This document shows positions 6,460-9,705 of a stretch of 9,705 nt of DNA, one piece after another. Positions within the stretch are counted from its first letter, which is position 1, and the number at the start of each line of letters is the position of its first letter. The position numbers were made by a program, and so were the translations under genes. The stretch is from JBHIAG01 sp046758465 (lineage in GTDB: Bacteria > Acidobacteriota > Terriglobia > Acidiferrales > 2-02-FULL-67-57): positions 1 to 9,705 of the forward strand of contig JBHIAG010000082.1 of assembly GCA_046758465.1 (NCBI GenBank), read 5' to 3'. The notes under the pieces were generated by a model, which made no database searches, was not told where the DNA came from, and worked only from the letters and a program-made list of their open reading frames with translations.

Positions 6460-6633
6460 GCCGTGGCGGGCACTCGACCCCTGAACCGAAGTTCAAGGTG
6501 GGTGCTCTGCGCGTGCCTTTAGGCTTCCCTTACGGGCATGCTCACCAGCACGACGACCCCGAGCTCCCATCCGGCTGTAGTTGGCTCAGTCAATCATCGT
6601 GCCTGCACACGCACGCCGCAGGCGATACTCCGT
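6436..6633 (-). ncRNA. ssrS: 6S RNA (SsrS), RNA polymerase-sigma70 regulator
   Basis: 6S RNA mimics an open promoter and sequesters the housekeeping RNA polymerase holoenzyme. The minus strand contains blocks matching the E. coli molecule in order: CTGAGCC (6589-6583), GGTGAGCATGC then AAGCCT with TAAA (6546-6518), and CACCTTGAAC followed by GTTCAGGGG (6500-6478). It folds as a 6S RNA. The terminal stem pairs GGAGTA (6631-6626) with TACTCC (6448-6443), and TTGAC (6593-6589) pairs with GTCGA (6478-6474). The central bubble has a 3'-strand hairpin of 8 pairs closed by a cUUCGg loop (6498-6479). Beyond the bubble, TGGG-A-GCTC (6569-6561) pairs with GAGC-A-CCCA (6507-6499), and CGTGC (6552-6548) pairs with GCACG (6516-6512). 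The apical stem CCC/GGG has a GUAA loop (6536-6527). The length of about 198 nt is normal. Ends are estimates from the promoter and U tract. Confidence 0.93.
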
Positions 6634-6638
6634 AAAAA

Positions 6639-6667
6639 ATTCTCCCCCTCCCTTGTGTGCGGGTCAA
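6639..6667 (-). promoter_or_regulatory. Predicted sigma70-type promoter of the 6S RNA
   Basis: On the minus strand TTGACC (6667-6662, 5 of 6 to the -35 consensus) is followed after 17 bases by GAGAAT (6644-6639, 4 of 6 to the -10 consensus). The expected start is near A6633, two bases before the GGAGTA that closes the 6S terminal stem. Agreement with the RNA's folded 5' end supports the call. Confidence 0.5.
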
Positions 6668-6742
6668 CCGAAAAGTTGGCGAACCTGCTGCTCCCCTCCG
6701 AAAGTTCTCGCTTTGGCAACGTAATTGCCCCTCCCGTGGGCT

Positions 6743-6778
6743 CTTTTCAGTTTTCGAGTTTCGCTTTTCAATTTTCGG
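6743..6778. repeat. T-rich low-complexity patch
   Basis: Plus strand holds four TTTTC blocks in 36 bases (CTTTTCAG, TTTTCGAGTTTCG, CTTTTCA, ATTTTCGG). Similar TTTTCT-rich patches occur at 751-784 and over the ymdB stop at 5364-5381. A CGCTTTTC...TTTCG variant sits in the opposite orientation upstream of ffh at about 5288-5307. Origin unknown. Confidence 0.45.
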
Positions 6779-6781
6779 TGG

Positions 6782-6800
6782 CACCGGCGTCTCGCCCGTG
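6782..6800. repeat. REP-like hairpin unit after pheT
   Basis: CACCGGCG, TCT loop, CGCCCGTG: a stem with one mismatch, preceded by GGTGG. It belongs to the same family as the hairpins flanking the transposase gene at 29-123 and 582-600, in the orientation of those at the left edge. Confidence 0.75.
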
Positions 6801-6870
6801 GGTGGGGCTGGTCAGCCGTCCAGTTGACGACCAGCGTGAGCGGCTCCGACGCTTCTTCTGCCACCCGCAG

Positions 6871-8964
6871 TCACGCTCGCAACCGCGCCCGCAACTCCTT
6901 CTCCAGCGTGCGCACGATCCGCTCACTGAACACGTTGACCTCCGCATCAGTCAACGTCTGCTCGGCGCTCTGAAACCTCACCCGTACCAGCAGGCTGTAG
7001 TGGCCGCGCGGCACGGGCGCGCCCCGGTAGCGGTCCACTCCTGTGACGCTCACCAGTTCCGCAATCTTCAGCTTCTCAATCGCCGCCCGCACGGCCGCGA
7101 AGCTCACCGCGTCGTCGAGCAGCAGCGAGAAGTCGCGCTCGATGGCGGGGAAGCGCGAGAGCGGCTGGTAGCGGCGCGTGCGCAGCCCGTGGGCGTAGAG
7201 GGCCTCCAGGTCAAGCTCGGCCAGGAACACTGCCTGCCGCAGTTTGTAGTCGGCTGCCACCGCCCGGCTGAGCTGTCCGCACACGCCCAGGCGTTCCTTG
7301 CTCGCCCACACCGCGGCTGTCAGCGCCGGGTCGAACGGCCCCCCATCGCTGGGTGACTCAACCCGAACCGAGCTGAGCTCAAATCGCTCCAGCACCGCTT
7401 CTACTGCCCCCTTGAGGTCAAAGAAGTCATACGTGCGTGCGGCCGCGTACACCGACTTTTCCTGCGCAAGCCCGGTCGCCCCCAGCGTCAGCACCCGCCG
7501 CTCCACCCGCTTTCCGGACTCAACCCCATAGGCCTTGCCAATCTCGTAGAACCGCACGTTCCGCTCGCCGCGGTTCACGTTCCACGCCAGCGTGTGTGCC
7601 ATGCTGACCAGGCCGGTCGTGCGCAGCACCGAGACCTCTTCCGAGAGCGGATTCGCCAGCCGAATCGGCTCGGATGGGCTGAAGCGCTGCGCATCATTGG
7701 GATGCACAAGAGAGAAATTGACGGCCTCATCGTAGCCCAGCGCTTCCAGTGTCTCGCGCACGGCGGCTTCTTTCTCGGCGCCCGTACGGGCGGCTGCCGT
7801 GCGCGTCGCCGGCAGCCGCGCGGGGAATTTGTCGTAGCCATAGTGCCGCGCCAGCTCTTCGACCAGGTCAATCTCGCGCGTGACGTCGCGCCGCCACGAC
7901 GCCACCTGCACCCGCCAGCTCTCCTTGTCCGTGCGCCCGCCTGCCTGCCCGCCCGGCAGGCGGGCCGGACGGGCAGGCTCCACACTGAACCCCAGCCCGC
8001 CCAGCACGCGTTCGATAACCTCGTCCGGCACCGGCACGCCTAGCACGCGCAGGATTTCGCTCCGCCGCAACACCAGTTCTGCCGCCCCGAAGCTTCGGGG
8101 CCAGCGCCGCGGATAGACATCAATTGCGCCCGCTAGCACCTCGCCGCCTGCCAGCTCCGCAATCAACTCGGCGCACCGCCGCGCTGCCATGAGCGGTGCT
8201 TCCGGGTCCATCCCGCGCTCAAACCGGTAGCTCGCCTCCGTCCGCAATCCTAGTTCTTTTGCCGCCCGCCGGATCGTAATCGGGTCAAACCAGGCGGACT
8301 CCAGTAGCACGTTGCGTGTGCGGAAGCTGATCTCGGTCTCCGCGCCGCCCATGATCCCTGCCAGGGCGACGGCGCGGCGCGCATCGGCAATCACCAGCTG
8401 GTGTGGCTTGAGCGTGCGCTGGATGCCATCGAGCGTCGTCAGTTTTTCTCCCGCACGCGCCCGCCGCACGACGATGCGCCGCTCGGCCAGCGTGTCGAGG
8501 TCAAAGGCGTGCGTGGGATGGCCGAGTTCCAGCAGCACGTAGTTGGTGGCATCCACCACGTTGTTGATGGAAGCAATCCCGCAGGCTTCCAGCCGCTGGC
8601 GGATGCTCTCGGGCGCCGCCTTGATCTGGACGTTGCGGAACACCAGTGCCACATAGCGGTGGCAGAGGTCGGGGTCCGCGATCTCGACCCGGGCGGCGGC
8701 GCTCGCCGTCTCGGCCACCTCTCGGACCGCGGGATTGATTTTCTTGAGCGGTTTGCCGTAGAGGACGCTAACTTCGCGCGCCACCCCGTAGTGGCCGAGC
8801 AGGTCAGGGCGGTTGGTGGTCAGGTCAAGCTCCAGCAGCGTCCCGGCCGGCGACTCCTCGACCCCCTCCACCGCCACCCCGCACATGGTCAAGTCGTGCC
8901 GCAGCCGCTCCACGCGCACAGGGATCTCAACGAATTGCTTGATCCACTCCAAAAGTATTTTCAT
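6871..8964 (-). CDS. pheT: Phenylalanyl-tRNA synthetase beta subunit, short form
   Basis: This is the 697-residue beta subunit that partners PheS and carries tRNA-binding and editing functions. The ATG at 8964 overlaps the pheS stop by 4 bases, which fixes the start. The N-terminal segment (1-80) passes directly from MCGVAVEGVEE to LDLTTNRPDLLGHYGVARE. The EMAP/OB tRNA-binding domain of about 110 residues found here in the E. coli protein is therefore absent, and the length fits short-form PheT. A B3/B4 editing domain follows (about 90-265), then a B5 domain (about 288-385), a catalytic-like core, and a C-terminal FDX-ACB anticodon-binding domain (about 603-697, from RYQPLSRFPAIERDFSLL). Two repeat-like insertions fall in B5: PARPARLPGGQAGGR (residues 330-344) and the palindrome coding for PRSFG (289-293). 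Both keep the frame, so the gene looks functional. Confidence 0.97.
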   Translation of the reverse strand: MKILLEWIKQFVEIPVRVERLRHDLTMCGVAVEGVEESPAGTLLELDLTTNRPDLLGHYGVAREVSVLYGKPLKKINPAVREVAETASAAARVEIADPDLCHRYVALVFRNVQIKAAPESIRQRLEACGIASINNVVDATNYVLLELGHPTHAFDLDTLAERRIVVRRARAGEKLTTLDGIQRTLKPHQLVIADARRAVALAGIMGGAETEISFRTRNVLLESAWFDPITIRRAAKELGLRTEASYRFERGMDPEAPLMAARRCAELIAELAGGEVLAGAIDVYPRRWPRSFGAAELVLRRSEILRVLGVPVPDEVIERVLGGLGFSVEPARPARLPGGQAGGRTDKESWRVQVASWRRDVTREIDLVEELARHYGYDKFPARLPATRTAAARTGAEKEAAVRETLEALGYDEAVNFSLVHPNDAQRFSPSEPIRLANPLSEEVSVLRTTGLVSMAHTLAWNVNRGERNVRFYEIGKAYGVESGKRVERRVLTLGATGLAQEKSVYAAARTYDFFDLKGAVEAVLERFELSSVRVESPSDGGPFDPALTAAVWASKERLGVCGQLSRAVAADYKLRQAVFLAELDLEALYAHGLRTRRYQPLSRFPAIERDFSLLLDDAVSFAAVRAAIEKLKIAELVSVTGVDRYRGAPVPRGHYSLLVRVRFQSAEQTLTDAEVNVFSERIVRTLEKELRARLRA
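7935..7978. repeat. GC-rich palindromic repeat inside pheT
   Basis: GCCCGCCTGCC (7935-7945) and GGCAGGCGGGC (7955-7965) are an 11-bp perfect inverted repeat with a 9-base loop; CCTGCCCG (7944-7951) also matches CGGGCAGG (7970-7977). Codons across it give PARPARLPGGQAGGR (residues 330-344). Confidence 0.85.
8085..8100. repeat. 16-bp perfect palindrome inside pheT
   Basis: CCCCGAAGCTTCGGGG is self-complementary over all 16 bases and encodes part of PRSFGA (residues 289-294). It shares 15 of 16 bases with the intergenic palindrome at 708-723. Confidence 0.8.
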
Positions 8965-9705
8965 CGCTGAAACTGAGCCAGAAAGCGGGCGTCGTTCTGG
9001 AAGAAGAGCTGCATATCGTCGACGCCGTACTTGAGCATGGCGAAGCGTTCGACGCCGATGCCGAAGGCAAAGCCGCTCAGCCGGCGCGCGTCGTAGCCGA
9101 CGAAGCCATAAACCGCCGGGTCCACCATCCCCGCGCCGAACAGTTCAATCCAGCCCACGTACTTGCAAGTCCGGCAGCCCGCGCCGGCGCAGACCATGCA
9201 GGAGCCGTCCACTTCGGCCGAAGGCTCGGTGAAGGGGAAATAGCTCGGGCGGAACCGAGTCTTCATCTCCGGCCCGAAGAACTCCCGCAGTAAATGTTCG
9301 ATCGTGCCCTTGAAGTCGCAGAAGGTGATGTCTTCGTCCACCGCCAGGCCTTCGACCTGATGAAACATAAAGGAATGGGTGGCATCGGGATTGTCGCGGC
9401 GATAGACCTTGCCCGGCACCACAATGCGCACCGGCGGCGGCTGCTTCTCCATCGTGCGCACTTGCACGGGCGAGGTATGGGTACGCAGCAGGAGGCCTGC
9501 CCCGAGCGGAGTCGAGGGGTCCGGTGCGAGATAGAGCGTGTCCATGGTATCGCGCGCGGGGTGAAACTCCGGGATGTTGAGCGCCTCGAAGTTGTAGTAG
9601 GGCGTCTCCATCTCCGGCCCCTCGACCACCGAGTAGCCCAGCCGTAGGAAGATGTCGAGAAGCTCCTCCAGCGTCTGCGTAATCAGGTGACGCGCCCCCC
9701 GCCGC
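8961..9705 (-). CDS. pheS: Phenylalanyl-tRNA synthetase alpha subunit, 5' part cut off by window end
   Basis: This is the catalytic alpha subunit of the cytoplasmic (alpha-beta)2 enzyme that charges tRNA-Phe. The reading frame is open to the window edge, so about 247 C-terminal residues are visible and the N-terminal coiled coil is missing; an internal GTG at 9629 is not the start. Class II synthetase motifs are clear: the GPEMETPYYNFEALN segment, then HPARDTMDTLYL, the motif 2 region around FRPSYFPFTEPSAEVD, and a C-terminal GFAFGIGVERFAMLKYG (motif 3). A CxxC-x4-CxxC knuckle (9165-9200) lies where many bacterial PheS proteins have a zinc-binding type insert. An unusual PDPSTPLGAG segment (9495-9524) precedes the LLLRTHTSPVQVRT strand and matches a dispersed repeat. 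The stop codon overlaps the pheT start (ATGA), so the two are translationally coupled. Confidence 0.97.
   Translation of the reverse strand, partial: RRGARHLITQTLEELLDIFLRLGYSVVEGPEMETPYYNFEALNIPEFHPARDTMDTLYLAPDPSTPLGAGLLLRTHTSPVQVRTMEKQPPPVRIVVPGKVYRRDNPDATHSFMFHQVEGLAVDEDITFCDFKGTIEHLLREFFGPEMKTRFRPSYFPFTEPSAEVDGSCMVCAGAGCRTCKYVGWIELFGAGMVDPAVYGFVGYDARRLSGFAFGIGVERFAMLKYGVDDMQLFFQNDARFLAQFQR
9495..9524. repeat. Dispersed repeat unit inside pheS
   Basis: The plus strand reads GCCTGCCCCGAGCGGAGTCG then AGGGGTCCGG. It encodes PDPSTPLGAG on the minus strand, just where other PheS proteins have a short turn before the LLRT(H/Q)TS strand. It resembles the flanks of the repeat at 699-731. Confidence 0.7.

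Larger units (their letters stand above)
6664..6864 (-). pseudogene. Possible remnant of a small gene after pheT (doubtful)
   Basis: A 66-codon frame opens with GTG 6 bases after the pheT stop, which is operon-like spacing, and reads MAEEASEPLTLVVNWTADQ. It then runs directly into the REP-like hairpin (read as RARRRCH) and the A-rich/T-rich patch (read as KLKSETRKLK). The first 19 residues look like a plausible protein start; the rest is repeat sequence. One reading is a small pheT-linked gene, for instance in the place of zapA, broken by repeat insertion. The other is that the frame is chance. I cannot recognise a family. Confidence 0.2.
6166..6870. other. 705-base gene-poor stretch between pheT and ymdB
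   Basis: No convincing protein gene is present. From right to left it holds a GTG-started reading frame (6664-6864) beginning 6 bases after the pheT stop, a REP-like hairpin (6782-6800), a T-rich patch (6743-6778), a promoter (6639-6667), the 6S RNA (6436-6633), a 9-bp inverted repeat straddling the 6S 3' end, and a compound inverted-repeat element (6279-6396). I see nothing recognisable in about 6166-6278. In many bacteria zapA lies just upstream of 6S RNA, and rny often accompanies ymdB. Neither is recognisable here. Confidence 0.8.

Noticed and set aside
6450..6520. A tRNA, suggested by GTTCAA and GGTTC-like T-loop words
   Set aside because: No cloverleaf with a 7-bp acceptor stem and anticodon arm can be drawn; the words belong to the 6S RNA 3' hairpin.

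Overview
The window looks like a GC-rich bacterial chromosome segment, most likely from an Acidobacteriota-type lineage or a metagenome assembly of one. I base this on gene content and style: a short PheT, a pheST–6S RNA–ymdB–ffh order, paired MacB-type permeases, and many dispersed palindromic repeats, including one read as 'TGVSPV'. The taxon is an inference. All protein genes I support are on the minus strand, so the window reads functionally from right to left.

Right third (about 9705 to 6871): the 3' part of pheS overlaps pheT by 4 bases (ATGA). Together they encode phenylalanyl-tRNA synthetase. Both genes carry extra in-frame codons that coincide with dispersed palindromic repeats.

Middle (6870 to 6166): a 705-base stretch without a convincing protein gene. 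Its main content is a 6S RNA (ssrS) on the minus strand at about 6633 to 6436, recognised from conserved sequence and from a full 6S-type fold. Its promoter and 3' U tract can be seen. The rest holds a REP hairpin, a T-rich low-complexity patch and a compound inverted repeat.

Then come ymdB (TIGR00282-type metallophosphoesterase), ffh (SRP GTPase), dtd (D-aminoacyl-tRNA deacylase) and two overlapping FtsX/MacB-type ABC permease genes with no ATPase gene in view. Much of this content serves translation and protein export: tRNA charging, removal of mischarged D-amino acids, SRP targeting, and a global RNA regulator of RNA polymerase.

Left end (814 to 1): an accessory patch with a partly duplicated permease gene end, a dispersed repeat, a REP-associated tyrosine transposase (RAYT) gene, and REP-like hairpins at both ends of that gene. 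One hairpin lies inside its 5' coding region and one abuts its stop codon. The patch ends in three tandem 38-bp units that run off the window edge. The most notable signals are the 6S RNA and the spread of REP-like repeats into essential genes.
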